Assembly (NCBI GenBank): GCA_945787015.1 | Contig: CALZGM010000007.1 | Location: 62,001-126,000 of the forward strand | Source: an uncultured Roseburia sp. | GTDB taxonomy: Bacteria; Bacillota; Clostridia; Lachnospirales; Lachnospiraceae | DNA length: 64,000 nt | Direction: 5' to 3' | Shown here: piece after piece, positions 23,585 through 32,735 of the stretch | Layout of the letters: every line of letters starts with the position of its first letter | Position numbering within the stretch: the stretch's first letter is position 1 | Translations under genes and position numbers: made by a program | The notes under the pieces: model-generated | Databases searched by the model: none | Seen by the model: only the letters and a program-made list of their open reading frames with translations | What the model was told of the DNA's origin: nothing

Positions 23585-25606
23585 ATGAAAGAAAAATTAG
23601 TAACTGTATTTAATCGTTATTCTATTATTTTTCACTTTCTCTTAGCCTGTATACTTACATTTATGATAGAAACAATTTCCAGACACAGCATTATGTCCGC
23701 TTTCGCTTTTCTGTTCGGACACACTCTTGCATTCTTATATAATGCCTTTATTATTTTTGTAACGCTGTCTCTGGTATATCTATTCAAATGCAGAGCTCAG
23801 ATGAGAGTACTAATCAGTGCCATCTGGTTGTTTCTTGGAACCATCAATGGTTGTCTGCTTGCTAATCGTGTTACACCGTTTAGTTACACAGATTTAAAAC
23901 TGATTCCGGACCTGTTTGCTATGCAGAACACTACGTATTTTACAAAAGAAGAGGCTGCTGTCGTGGTCATTGTGGTTGTTAGTTTTCTAATTTCCCTGGT
24001 TTTTTTCTTTATTAAAGGACCTCGTTTCCAAGGGAAGCGCCACGCTATCATGGCACCTGTACTGATTTCCTGTTTAGCATTAATTGGTCTTCCGGTTACA
24101 ACACATGCCGCACAGAATTCCAACGTGCTGGCAACCTATTTTTCCAATATTGCACAGGGATATGCCGACTATGGTTTTGTTTATGGCTTTTCTACCAGTG
24201 TTGTTGACCGTGGCATGAGTAAGCCGAATCAGTATTCAGAGAATACGATTACTGCAATTTTGGAAGAAACAAATCAAGCTTCCGTACCTACCACCGTTAC
24301 TGCTGAAAACGCACCAAATATCATCTGTGTCCTGTTGGAATCCTTCTGTGATCCTTATGAAGTGAATTTTCTTGAGATGTCAGAAGACCCGGTTCCTACC
24401 TTCCATTATCTGGAGCAAAATTTTTCCAGCGGTTATTTGACCGTACCGGTAATTGGTGCCGGAACCGCTAATACGGAGTTTGAAGTATTAACCGGTATGA
24501 GCATGCAGTATTTTGGTGTAGGGGAATACCCATACAAAACCATTTTAAAACAAACCGATTGTGAAAGTATCGCTTCCGTTTTATCCCGTATTGGTTATGG
24601 GACACATGTGGTGCACAATAATACTGCAACGTTCTATAGCAGAAACAATGCATTTTCCATGATGGGCTTTGACACTTTTACAAGCAAGGAACTAATGAAT
24701 ATTACCGAGTTCACTCCGACCGGAAGCTGGGCAACAGACAGTATTCTGGTAGAGGAAACAATAAAGGCAATGGATGCCACAAAAGATCAAGCTGATTTCG
24801 TATACACGATTACAGTAGGCGCACACGGTGACTACCCAACCGAAAAGGTCATTGAAAATCCGGCTATTATCGTAAATACCGGAAAAGATACGGCTACAAA
24901 CAATCAGTGGGAATACTATGTAAACATGCTACACCAGGTAGACCAGTTTATCGCCGATTTGATTGCAGCTGTTGAAGAACGTGGCGAAGATACCATTATC
25001 GTTATGTTTGGTGACCATCTGCCAACGATGGGACTTACTAATTTTGACATGAAGTCCGGAGATATTTTTAAGACAAAATACATCACCTGGAACAATATGG
25101 GTTTGGGAAAAGAAGATGCACAGTTGACTTCTTATCAGCTTCTTTCGCAGATTACAGACCAGGTTGGCATTCACGAGGGAACGATTTTTAAATACAGTCA
25201 GACACATGCCGACAAATTCACTTATCTGATAGGATTGGAGCAATTACAATATGACTTGTTATATGGCAGACGTTATGCTTACGATGGTGAAAATCCATAT
25301 CCCGCATCTGATTTGGTTATGGACGTCGAAGATATCACAATATCCTCCGTTCACTACAGCGCATCAGAAAACCGCATCATTGTTTATGGAACAAACTTTA
25401 CCAGAAATACAAAAATCTTTGTAAACGGTGAGAAAGTAGCTACCACCTTTGTCACACCTTCAATGATTACTACTTCTGTTGGAAACGTGGCAGACGGTGA
25501 TACCATTACGGTAAAAACCCTTGGTTCAAAGGGCATTATTCTTCGGGAAAGTCCGGACGAATTTATCTATCACGCACCGGCGCCAAAGTTTGTGCCCGAA
25601 ATTTAA
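23585..25606 (+). CDS. LTA synthase-like sulfatase with C-terminal Ig-like domain
   Basis: The 673-residue protein has an N-terminal membrane domain with several hydrophobic segments up to about residue 185, then an extracytoplasmic sulfatase/phosphatase fold like LtaS. Active-site features: NIICVLLESFCDP with the first metal-binding acidic residue; GTANTEFEVLTGM (a Thr nucleophile is expected in this region), TVGAHGDYP and MFGDHLP. The last ~80 residues form an IPT/TIG-like Ig domain (ITISSVHYSASENRIIVYGT then FVNGEKVATTFV). It probably transfers or hydrolyses glycerophosphate on a wall polymer. The start with GAGGTG just upstream is the ATG at 23585. Confidence 0.85.
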   Translation: MKEKLVTVFNRYSIIFHFLLACILTFMIETISRHSIMSAFAFLFGHTLAFLYNAFIIFVTLSLVYLFKCRAQMRVLISAIWLFLGTINGCLLANRVTPFSYTDLKLIPDLFAMQNTTYFTKEEAAVVVIVVVSFLISLVFFFIKGPRFQGKRHAIMAPVLISCLALIGLPVTTHAAQNSNVLATYFSNIAQGYADYGFVYGFSTSVVDRGMSKPNQYSENTITAILEETNQASVPTTVTAENAPNIICVLLESFCDPYEVNFLEMSEDPVPTFHYLEQNFSSGYLTVPVIGAGTANTEFEVLTGMSMQYFGVGEYPYKTILKQTDCESIASVLSRIGYGTHVVHNNTATFYSRNNAFSMMGFDTFTSKELMNITEFTPTGSWATDSILVEETIKAMDATKDQADFVYTITVGAHGDYPTEKVIENPAIIVNTGKDTATNNQWEYYVNMLHQVDQFIADLIAAVEERGEDTIIVMFGDHLPTMGLTNFDMKSGDIFKTKYITWNNMGLGKEDAQLTSYQLLSQITDQVGIHEGTIFKYSQTHADKFTYLIGLEQLQYDLLYGRRYAYDGENPYPASDLVMDVEDITISSVHYSASENRIIVYGTNFTRNTKIFVNGEKVATTFVTPSMITTSVGNVADGDTITVKTLGSKGIILRESPDEFIYHAPAPKFVPEI

Positions 25607-25653
25607 GGGACGGTTCTTCTGTCTTGAAAAACAAGACAGAAGAACTGTCCCTT
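25605..25653. repeat. REP-like hairpin repeat copy 1, bidirectional terminator
   Basis: Arms of 22 bp (AAGGGACGGTTCTTCTGTCT-type) pair almost perfectly around AAAAA between two convergent genes. The start overlaps the last two bases of the upstream stop codon. The same GGGACGGTTCTT core occurs at 39046 and a related one at 44489. T-rich sequence follows the right arm, so it can terminate transcription. Confidence 0.75.
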
Positions 25654-25656
25654 ATT

Positions 25657-26814
25657 TTATTTCTTGTCTACTTTTACCACTGTAAAGAAGGTATTTCCCA
25701 TCTTTTTTTGTACTTGCTCAAATATCTCTTTTACCAGTTCTTCATCATTCAAGCGGAAATCAAACGGTGCAACCACATCGAAAATCAAATTTGTATGGCT
25801 CGGTCCGTCTACCATTCGAAAATCATGCAGATTAAGTCGTTCATCAATGGATCTCACTATCTCATATACTGTTGCCTTTGTTTCAGATACATGTGCATCA
25901 TTCGTAACAATAGGGTCCATATGAATCGTTGCATCACAGCCCAGTTTTTCGCGAAGTTCCTTTTCTACATTGTCTATCACATCGTGGATTGCCATAATAT
26001 CCGAATCTGCAGGTACTTCCGCATGTAATGAGATAATCTGTCTGCCCGGTCCATAGTCATGTACATACAAATCATGGATGCCACAGATTTCCTCATGTGC
26101 CATTACCAGGTCTTCTATTTCTTTTTCGAATTCCTCTGAAGCCTTTTGACCAAGCAAAGGATTTAAGGTATCTCTTGCCGCCGTAATTCCTGCATAAAAA
26201 ATCAAGATTGCCACCAACAGTCCACAATAACCATCGATATGTAAACCGGAGTAGTGTCCTACAACTGCTGATAGGAAAACCACTACTGTGGAGATACAGT
26301 CACTTAGACTATCCTTTGCCGTCGCCAGCATCGTCGGTGAATCAATTTTCTTTGCTACGGAACTATTATAGAGGAACATATATAACTTGACACAAATCGA
26401 TGCCACGAGAATCAATACCACAAGGATTGAAAATGACGTCTCCTGCGGATGAAGAATCTTATCCAGCGAATCCTTCGCAAGCTCATATCCCATCAATAAA
26501 ATGGCTGCTGACACAACAAGACCTGATACATACTCCATTCTGCCATGGCCAAACGGATGCTCCGTATCCGGTTTTTGTCCCGCCAGTTTGAATCCAATCA
26601 GTGTAATGATAGACGAACCTGCATCGGACAGGTTATTAACAGCATCTGCCGTAATCGCAATGGAATTACTGATTTGTCCTGCAATTAATTTTCCAGTAAA
26701 TAATGCCACATTAAGCATAATACCGAGAATGCTGCAAAGCATGCCATATGCCTGCCTCATTTTGTTTTTATCTTCTGTTTCTCGAACAAACAGCTTTGCT
26801 AATAATGTAACCAC
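25657..26814 (-). CDS. Cation diffusion facilitator (CDF) efflux protein
   Basis: The 385-residue protein has an N-terminal six-helix cation efflux domain and a C-terminal cytoplasmic alpha/beta metal-sensing domain. Metal-site residues are recognisable in ITADAVNNLSDAGSS (HD/ND pair variant), GHGRMEYVSGLVV and DSLSDCISTVVVF. It should export Zn, Fe or Mn with proton antiport; the substrate cannot be told from sequence. The start is a GTG with GGAGG eight bases upstream. The C-terminal domain extends beyond the minimal CDF size. Confidence 0.9.
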   Translation of the reverse strand: MVTLLAKLFVRETEDKNKMRQAYGMLCSILGIMLNVALFTGKLIAGQISNSIAITADAVNNLSDAGSSIITLIGFKLAGQKPDTEHPFGHGRMEYVSGLVVSAAILLMGYELAKDSLDKILHPQETSFSILVVLILVASICVKLYMFLYNSSVAKKIDSPTMLATAKDSLSDCISTVVVFLSAVVGHYSGLHIDGYCGLLVAILIFYAGITAARDTLNPLLGQKASEEFEKEIEDLVMAHEEICGIHDLYVHDYGPGRQIISLHAEVPADSDIMAIHDVIDNVEKELREKLGCDATIHMDPIVTNDAHVSETKATVYEIVRSIDERLNLHDFRMVDGPSHTNLIFDVVAPFDFRLNDEELVKEIFEQVQKKMGNTFFTVVKVDKK

Positions 26815-26836
26815 GTATTCTGCCTCCGGCCTTCTA

Positions 26837-27532
26837 TTATTTTACTGCTCCAAAATCTGCAAAAGGCCAATAAATGAAAATTGCCTTACCTTTTATCTTG
26901 TCAGCGTCTACATATGTATTAACCCAGTACCTTGCATCTTTTGAATCATTACGGTTATCACCCATAACAAGATAACTTCCATCCGGAATCTCAAATGTAT
27001 AAGGTCCTGTTCCGACCACCCATTCTTCCTTCAGATATGGTTCCTCAAGCAACGTCTTTGTTTCGTCTGTCCCAATATAGACTTTTGCATCCTCAATTGT
27101 CACAGTCTCCCCCGGCATACCGATGATACGTTTGACAAACAACTGGGTTTCATCATCCGGATACTTAAAAATAATAATATCCCCACGTTCCGGCTCGCCA
27201 AATAAATATGCCAAACGATTTCCAATAAGTCTGTCACCGGTCATAATGGTATTTTCCATGGAGCCGCTCGGAATATCTGCATTAATAATAATATATTCCT
27301 TTAGGAAAAAGGCGACAAGGAATGCCAAAACAAAGGGACCAACAAAGCTTCCGATTTCCTTCCAGATATTGATTGGTTCATCCTCTTCTATTTCCGTCTT
27401 GGGTTTTACTGCTTTTTTATATGTCTGATAAAGGTCGATTTCCTCAATCCCAAAATCATCCTCATCCATCTTTTCGATATCCTGTTCTGTCATCCTGCTA
27501 CCATACCTTTCCAACACTTGACTGTTTCGCAT
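26837..27532 (-). CDS. lepB: Signal peptidase I
   Basis: The 231-residue type I signal peptidase has a cytoplasmic acidic N-terminal extension of about 65 residues, one membrane helix (VGPFVLAFLVAFFLKEYII), then the catalytic domain. The Ser nucleophile is in IPSGSMENTIM and the Lys base in FVKRIIGMPGE; the conserved GDNRNDSKDARYW box follows. It removes leader peptides from secreted proteins. The start is uncertain: the ATG at 27532 has no ribosome site, and an ATG at 27493 is an alternative. Confidence 0.95.
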   Translation of the reverse strand: MRNSQVLERYGSRMTEQDIEKMDEDDFGIEEIDLYQTYKKAVKPKTEIEEDEPINIWKEIGSFVGPFVLAFLVAFFLKEYIIINADIPSGSMENTIMTGDRLIGNRLAYLFGEPERGDIIIFKYPDDETQLFVKRIIGMPGETVTIEDAKVYIGTDETKTLLEEPYLKEEWVVGTGPYTFEIPDGSYLVMGDNRNDSKDARYWVNTYVDADKIKGKAIFIYWPFADFGAVK

Positions 27533-27610
27533 CTGCTAGTATACCACATTTCGCCAGAAATAGAAACTACCACGTTTAAGAAAAAATTAATATGCAAAGA
27601 ATTAGAAAAA

Positions 27611-27619
27611 TGCTATAAT
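27611..27619 (+). promoter_or_regulatory. Extended -10 promoter of lgt
   Basis: TGCTATAAT is an extended -10 element 37 bp before the lgt start codon; no good -35 is visible. Confidence 0.55.
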
Positions 27620-27655
27620 TGAACAGATATTTATGATAAGGAAAAGGATTTTATT

Positions 27656-28414
27656 ATGCACAACGAACTTTTTACCATTGGACCTATTACTATATATGGC
27701 TACGGCTTAATGATTGCCATCGGTATACTCGCCGCTTATTTCAATACCGAGCGTCTTGCAAAAAAGGCCGGTCAAAGTCCGGAACCGGTTTTTAATATAT
27801 TAATTATCGGTGTCGGTTCCGGCATCATCGGGGCAAAATTGATGTATTACATCACCGTCTTGGACGAGATTATTGCTAATCCGAGAACCTTGCTAAATCT
27901 TACTGAGGGATTTGTGGTTTACGGCGGCATCATTGCCGGAATTCTTGGTGCATGGGCTTACTGCCACTTTAAAAAGCTTCCGTTTCTAAATTATCTGGAT
28001 GCTGCGGTGCCTTCCGTTGCCCTCGCGCAGGGCTTTGGGCGCATCGGTTGTTTTCTTGCAGGATGCTGTTACGGAATGGAAATGGATGGTCCGTTTTCCA
28101 TTACTTTCCCCCATTCCGCCTATGCTCCGAATAACGTGCCACTATTTCCATCCCAGCTAGTTTCCAGTGCCTTTGACTTTATACACTTTTTTGTATTGTG
28201 CGCTTTGTTTAAGCGCAATAAGACACCCGGAAAAATTGGTGCCTTTTATCTCATTTTTTATAGTATAGGCCGCTTTATCATTGAATTCTTCCGCGGAGAT
28301 TTGGAACGCGGTAGTGTGGGTGTGCTTTCTACTTCTCAGTTTATTTCTATCTTTGTTGCGATTGCGGGAATTGCAATGGTGGTTCTTCTGGGAAGAAAGA
28401 AGAAAGCGAATTAA
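27656..28414 (+). CDS. lgt: Prolipoprotein diacylglyceryl transferase
   Basis: This 252-residue polytopic membrane enzyme transfers diacylglycerol to the lipobox Cys of prolipoproteins. The Lgt signature GRIGCFLAGCCYG is at about residue 125, with the conserved Arg in FGRIG; VYGGIIAG and the C-terminal YSIGRFIIEFFRGD are also family hallmarks. GGAAAAGGA precedes the ATG. It is monocistronic, followed by the iron-sulfur operon promoter. Confidence 0.95.
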   Translation: MHNELFTIGPITIYGYGLMIAIGILAAYFNTERLAKKAGQSPEPVFNILIIGVGSGIIGAKLMYYITVLDEIIANPRTLLNLTEGFVVYGGIIAGILGAWAYCHFKKLPFLNYLDAAVPSVALAQGFGRIGCFLAGCCYGMEMDGPFSITFPHSAYAPNNVPLFPSQLVSSAFDFIHFFVLCALFKRNKTPGKIGAFYLIFYSIGRFIIEFFRGDLERGSVGVLSTSQFISIFVAIAGIAMVVLLGRKKKAN

Positions 28415-28435
28415 ACAGTTCCTTTGTTTTACCCC

Positions 28436-28492
28436 TTGACAAGGTAGGTAATTCGTGTTATTACTTAATTGCCCCCTATTTGGGTAGGTAAT
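28436..28492 (+). promoter_or_regulatory. Promoter and repeat element of the iron-sulfur operon
   Basis: TTGACA at 28436-28441 and TATTAC at 28459-28464 are 17 bp apart. The 10-bp repeat GGTAGGTAAT occurs twice, at 28443-28452 (inside the spacer) and 28483-28492 (downstream of -10). Because a Rrf2 regulator is encoded in the operon, these repeats are the best candidate operator. Binding is not shown. Confidence 0.6.
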
Positions 28493-28512
28493 AATGAAAA
28501 GGAGCTACTATC

Positions 28513-29703
28513 ATGAATATATATGCAGATAATGCAGCAACGACCAAAATGAGTAAGGCAGCGATTGAAGCGATGCTTCCCTACATGGATGAAATTTATG
28601 GGAATCCATCCAGCCTTCACTCTGTAGGGCAGCGGGCAAATGAAGCCCTGGCGGATGCCCGTATGCGGATTGCTACTTTATTAAATTGTGAACCACGTGA
28701 GATTACTTTTACCTCAGGAGGCAGCGAAGCAGATAATCAGGCACTGATTTCCGCCGCTAAGCTAGGCGAACGTGTAGGTAAAAAGCACATCATTTCTACT
28801 GCATTTGAACATCATGCAGTTTTACACACCTTAGACAAGCTCGGAAAAATGGGATTTGAAATCACCCTCTTGGATGTTCCGGAAAACGGTTTAATTACAC
28901 CGGAAGAGGTGGAGGCGGCAATCCGCCCGGATACCTGTCTGGTATCTGTCATGTATGCCAATAACGAAATCGGAACCGTTCAGCCGATTACAGAAATCGG
29001 CGCTGTCTGCCGTGCACATGGAGTTCTTTTCCATACTGATGCAGTTCAGGCAGCCGGACATTTACACATTGACATAAAGGCACAGAATATTGATATGCTT
29101 TCTCTTTCCGCGCACAAATTCCATGGTCCAAAAGGGATTGGTGTCTTATATTCAAAAAAAGGAATCCTTCTTTCCAATGTGATTGAAGGTGGCGCACAGG
29201 AACGTGGTAAACGTGCGGGCACAGAGAACCTCCCGGCTATTATGGGCATGGCAGCAGCCTTAGAAGAAGCCTGTCATTCCATTGACGAGCATGCGGCGCA
29301 TCTGATCCCGTTACGCAACAAACTCATTGATGGCTTGGCACAAATTCCACATTCTATCCTTAATGGTGATAAGGACAAGCGTCTTCCTAGCAACGTACAT
29401 TTTTGCTTTGAGGGAATTGAAGGAGAATCGCTGCTACTTTTACTGGATGACAAAGGCATCTGCGCTTCCTCCGGTTCAGCTTGTACCTCCGGTTCTTTAG
29501 ACCCAAGCCATGTCTTATTGGCAATTGGACGTCCACATGAGATTGCACATGGGTCCTTACGTCTTTCCTTATCTGAAGATGTCACAGAGGAAGAAGTGGA
29601 TTACATGATACAGGCAGTAACTGATGTTGTAACCTACTTGCGTAACATGTCTCCGGTATGGCGCGAATTAACAAGTGGGAAAAGCGAATTTATTATAAAG
29701 TGA
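28513..29703 (+). CDS. iscS: Cysteine desulfurase
   Basis: The 396-residue PLP-dependent NifS/IscS-family enzyme supplies sulfur for iron-sulfur clusters. The PLP lysine is in SLSAHKFHGPKGIG near residue 203, and the active-site Cys in SSGSACTSGSLDPSH near residue 324. The N-terminus YADNAATTKMSKAAIEAM is typical of the family. It is followed 10 bp later by the scaffold gene and then a Rrf2 regulator, forming a minimal ISC operon. A NifS name is equally defensible. Confidence 0.95.
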   Translation: MNIYADNAATTKMSKAAIEAMLPYMDEIYGNPSSLHSVGQRANEALADARMRIATLLNCEPREITFTSGGSEADNQALISAAKLGERVGKKHIISTAFEHHAVLHTLDKLGKMGFEITLLDVPENGLITPEEVEAAIRPDTCLVSVMYANNEIGTVQPITEIGAVCRAHGVLFHTDAVQAAGHLHIDIKAQNIDMLSLSAHKFHGPKGIGVLYSKKGILLSNVIEGGAQERGKRAGTENLPAIMGMAAALEEACHSIDEHAAHLIPLRNKLIDGLAQIPHSILNGDKDKRLPSNVHFCFEGIEGESLLLLLDDKGICASSGSACTSGSLDPSHVLLAIGRPHEIAHGSLRLSLSEDVTEEEVDYMIQAVTDVVTYLRNMSPVWRELTSGKSEFIIK

Positions 29704-29713
29704 GGGAAATGAT

Positions 29714-30097
29714 ATGGCATTATATAGTGAAAAAGTAATGGATCACTTCCGTAATCCACGTAACGTTGGCGTGATTGAAAATGCGGATGGTGTAGGAAAA
29801 GTCGGCAATGCAAAATGTGGTGATATTATGGAGATTTATTTGAAAATTGATAACGATATCATTACTGACGCAAAATTTGAAACCTTTGGCTGTGGCAGTG
29901 CAATTGCTTCCAGTTCCATGGCTACCGAAATGATAAAAGGCAAACCTGTTTCCGAAGCAGCACAGCTTACCAATAAAGCTGTAACGGAAGCTCTTGATGG
30001 TCTCCCGCCACAGAAGATTCACTGTTCCGTATTGGCAGAAGAAGCCATTAAAAAAGCCCTAGATGACTACTATCAGAAAAATGGAGAATCCAAATGA
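29714..30097 (+). CDS. iscU: Iron-sulfur cluster scaffold protein
   Basis: The 127-residue U-type scaffold has the three conserved Cys in NAKCGDIMEIYLK, TFGCGSAIASSS and KIHCSVLAEEAI. It is the place where the desulfurase builds the cluster. The gene overlaps the start of the Rrf2 regulator by 4 bp. Confidence 0.95.
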   Translation: MALYSEKVMDHFRNPRNVGVIENADGVGKVGNAKCGDIMEIYLKIDNDIITDAKFETFGCGSAIASSSMATEMIKGKPVSEAAQLTNKAVTEALDGLPPQKIHCSVLAEEAIKKALDDYYQKNGESK

Positions 30098-30507
30098 TTG
30101 TTTCTACAAAAGGAAGGTACGCGCTCCGCGTCATGATTGATTTAGCGGAGCATCAGAATGAAACTTATATTCCAATGAAGGACGTGGCAAAGCGTCAGCA
30201 TATTTCTTTAAAATATATCGAAAAAATCATGCCCGTGCTCACCAAAAATCAAATCGTAGAAGGTGTACATGGCAAGGGTGGCGGCTACCGCTTAACTCGC
30301 GAACCGAAAGACTATACGGTTAGAGAAATTCTGGAATTAACAGAGGGCGACCTTGCACCGGTTGCCTGCTTGGAATGCGGTGCCACACCTTGTGATAAGA
30401 CAGAAAACTGCCGTACCCTTCCGATGTGGACCGATTTTTATAAACTCATCAACGAGTTCTTCGATGGCATTACCATTGCAGATTTGATGAAAGAAAATCA
30501 TGTATAA
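30094..30507 (+). CDS. Rrf2-family iron-sulfur transcription regulator
   Basis: This 137-residue winged-helix regulator is of IscR type. The DNA-binding part is at residues 1-80 (YALRVMIDLAEH, ISLKYIEKIMPVLTKNQIV, GKGGGYRLTR). Four Cys at 92, 95, 100 and 106 (ACLECGATPCDKTENC) can hold an iron-sulfur cluster and give feedback on the operon. The ATG overlaps the scaffold stop. Its spacing differs slightly from E. coli IscR, which has three ligand Cys. It probably binds the repeats upstream of iscS. Confidence 0.9.
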   Translation: MIVSTKGRYALRVMIDLAEHQNETYIPMKDVAKRQHISLKYIEKIMPVLTKNQIVEGVHGKGGGYRLTREPKDYTVREILELTEGDLAPVACLECGATPCDKTENCRTLPMWTDFYKLINEFFDGITIADLMKENHV

Positions 30508-30510
30508 CAA

Positions 30511-30556
30511 AAATGATACCCCTGTTAGGCAAATTCGCCCTACAGGGGTATTTTTC
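30511..30556. terminator. Bidirectional terminator between the isc operon and leuA
   Basis: ATACCCCTGTTAGGC and GCCCTACAGGGGTAT form a 15-bp stem with a 6-nt loop; T-rich tracts flank both sides. It separates convergent operons. Confidence 0.85.
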
Positions 30557-30569
30557 ATGATGATAGAAG

Positions 30570-32567
30570 TTACACTTCTCTACTCTTATGCCGATACTGC
30601 ATCGGTGTCATCTCAAAGGTCTTTTTAAAGGTCCTGTTAAAATGCTCCACGTTCTGATATCCTACGGCGTAAGAAATATTTTCAACGGTCATATTTCCAT
30701 TCTTTAGTAACGTTTTTGCCCGCTTCATACGGATGCTGGTGACATGCTCACCAAAGGTCTTTCCGGATTTATCCTTGATATATTTTGAGATATAAGGCTC
30801 AGAAAGATGGAACTGCTTTGCCATATCCTCTAATGTGATGCTATGATAATTTGTCTGAATATAGTTTAACATAGACACCAGTCTGTCATCCTTGCGGCTG
30901 TCATCTTTTTGCATCTGCGGCAGTTTATTAACTGCAACTACCAGTGCATGAATGGATGCCTTAATAATATCTTCATCCATACCGGCTCCCCAGTAGTTTT
31001 TGCCATCACAGGTAATGCCCACATACGCCATCGCCTTGGAAGAAGAACCTTGTGAAAGTGCATGTTCTTCGTAAGTAGACAGTTCATAACTGATGCCAAA
31101 GAACTGTTTAATGGTGTTGCTTACTGCATCCAGACGTCCGTTACCATTTGCATCCACAACGGTCTTCTTTTCGCCGCTTGCAATGGTAACCTCTGCCATA
31201 ATACCGTCATTCTGTTTAAAATGACACTCCATAATCTGAAAGTACGGCATTGGATTGACATAGTTCTCTTCGAAAATCTCGTATACCCACTGTGGTGACA
31301 GTTCCTTGTGTTCCTCGTCTGAAACCTGTTTTACCGCGTAGCCTACTTCCTCTCTCATCTTCTCCGGAATTGAAATAGAGAAATTCTGCTTCAGTATGTA
31401 GTTAATACCGCCCTTTCCGGACTGGCTGTTGATTCGAATCACATCCGCATCATAGGTTCTGCCCACATCCACAGGATCAATCGGCAGATATGGAACCGTC
31501 CAGGTCTTCAGATTCTTTTCAACACGCCATGCCATACCTTTCGCAATCGCATCCTGATGAGAACCGGAAAATGCGGTAAATACCAAGTCACCGGCATATG
31601 GCTGACGCTCATATACATGCATTCTGGTCAGGCGTTCATAGGTCTCACGAATCGCAGGCATATTAGCAAAATCCAGCTCCGGATCTATGCCGTAGGAGAA
31701 CATATTCATGGCGATAGTAATGATATCTACATTACCGGTTCTTTCACCATTTCCAAAAAGAGTTCCCTCGATACGGTCCGCACCTGCCAAAATTCCAAGC
31801 TCCGCATCACACACACCACAGCCTCTGTCGTTGTGTGGATGAAGGCTTAATACCACGTTATCTCTGTATTTCAAATTTTTGCTAACATATTCAATCTGTG
31901 TTGCAAACACATGCGGCATCGCTGTCTCTACTGTTGCCGGGATGTTGATAATAGCTTTATGCTCTGCATCCGGCTGCCATACATCCAATACTGCGTTGCA
32001 GACCTCTACGGCATATTCCACTTCTGTTCCGTGGAAGCTTTCCGGACTGTATTCAAAAGAGAAATCTCCATCTGTTTCTTCAGCTAACTGCTTTAACAGC
32101 TTGGCACCATCAATTGCTAACTGCTTAATCTGTGCCTTATCCTTTTTAAACACCTGCTCACGCTGTGCCACAGATGTGGAATTATACAAATGAATGACAG
32201 CATGCGGTGCACCCTTTACTGCTTCAAATGTCTTCTTGATAATATGCTCTCTCGCCTGTGTCAGCACCTGCACCGTCACGTCCGAAGGGATCATATCCCG
32301 TTCAATCAAGGTACGCATGAATACAAATTCCGTCTCCGATGCTGCCGGAAATCCTACTTCGATTTCCTTAAAACCGATATCCACCAACATTTGGAAAAAC
32401 TCCAGCTTTTCATCTAAGCTCATCGGCTCAATCAATGCCTGATTTCCATCTCGTAAATCTACCGAACACCAAATCGGTGCCTTTTCGATATGGTCCTTTT
32501 TCGCCCAGTCATACTCGCAAACCGGAGGCATAAAATATTGTCTTTCATACTTATCAACGTTCTTCAT
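30570..32567 (-). CDS. leuA: 2-isopropylmalate synthase fused to an AraC-type DNA-binding domain
   Basis: The 665-residue product is a fusion. Residues 1 to about 555 are a type-2 alpha-isopropylmalate synthase (leucine pathway): a TIM barrel with [20 protein letters not shown] and [25 protein letters not shown], followed by a LeuA regulatory domain ([30 protein letters not shown]). Residues about 565-665 are a complete AraC/XylS two-helix DNA-binding domain ([54 protein letters not shown]). The join is in frame with no stop or shift. It might regulate leucine genes or its own gene in response to leucine. The ATG at 32567 has AAAGGA about 9 nt upstream. Confidence 0.9.
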   Translation of the reverse strand: MKNVDKYERQYFMPPVCEYDWAKKDHIEKAPIWCSVDLRDGNQALIEPMSLDEKLEFFQMLVDIGFKEIEVGFPAASETEFVFMRTLIERDMIPSDVTVQVLTQAREHIIKKTFEAVKGAPHAVIHLYNSTSVAQREQVFKKDKAQIKQLAIDGAKLLKQLAEETDGDFSFEYSPESFHGTEVEYAVEVCNAVLDVWQPDAEHKAIINIPATVETAMPHVFATQIEYVSKNLKYRDNVVLSLHPHNDRGCGVCDAELGILAGADRIEGTLFGNGERTGNVDIITIAMNMFSYGIDPELDFANMPAIRETYERLTRMHVYERQPYAGDLVFTAFSGSHQDAIAKGMAWRVEKNLKTWTVPYLPIDPVDVGRTYDADVIRINSQSGKGGINYILKQNFSISIPEKMREEVGYAVKQVSDEEHKELSPQWVYEIFEENYVNPMPYFQIMECHFKQNDGIMAEVTIASGEKKTVVDANGNGRLDAVSNTIKQFFGISYELSTYEEHALSQGSSSKAMAYVGITCDGKNYWGAGMDEDIIKASIHALVVAVNKLPQMQKDDSRKDDRLVSMLNYIQTNYHSITLEDMAKQFHLSEPYISKYIKDKSGKTFGEHVTSIRMKRAKTLLKNGNMTVENISYAVGYQNVEHFNRTFKKTFEMTPMQYRHKSREV

Positions 32568-32693
32568 ACTACTAATTCCTTTACCATTCATTAAAATATA
32601 TCAAATTTAATGATGATATCTTATCACATGTGTGGAAGGAATGAAATGATTAAATTTATTCATATATATTGACATATTTTATTCTTTCTATAA

Positions 32694-32725
32694 AAAAACA
32701 GGCAGAGTTTCTATTTCTGTTTTCC
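32694..32725 (-). terminator. Weak terminator after the flotillin gene
   Basis: On the minus strand AAACAG and CTGTTT (6 bp) flank a 15-nt loop and run into a T7 tract. The stem is short, so support is modest. Confidence 0.35.
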
Positions 32726-32735
32726 ATCTATTCAT

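Noticed and set aside
32568-32735. A T-box or other leucine riboswitch before leuA
   Set aside because: The leader is too short (less than 150 bp with a neighbouring gene) and shows no T-box core or specifier structure.
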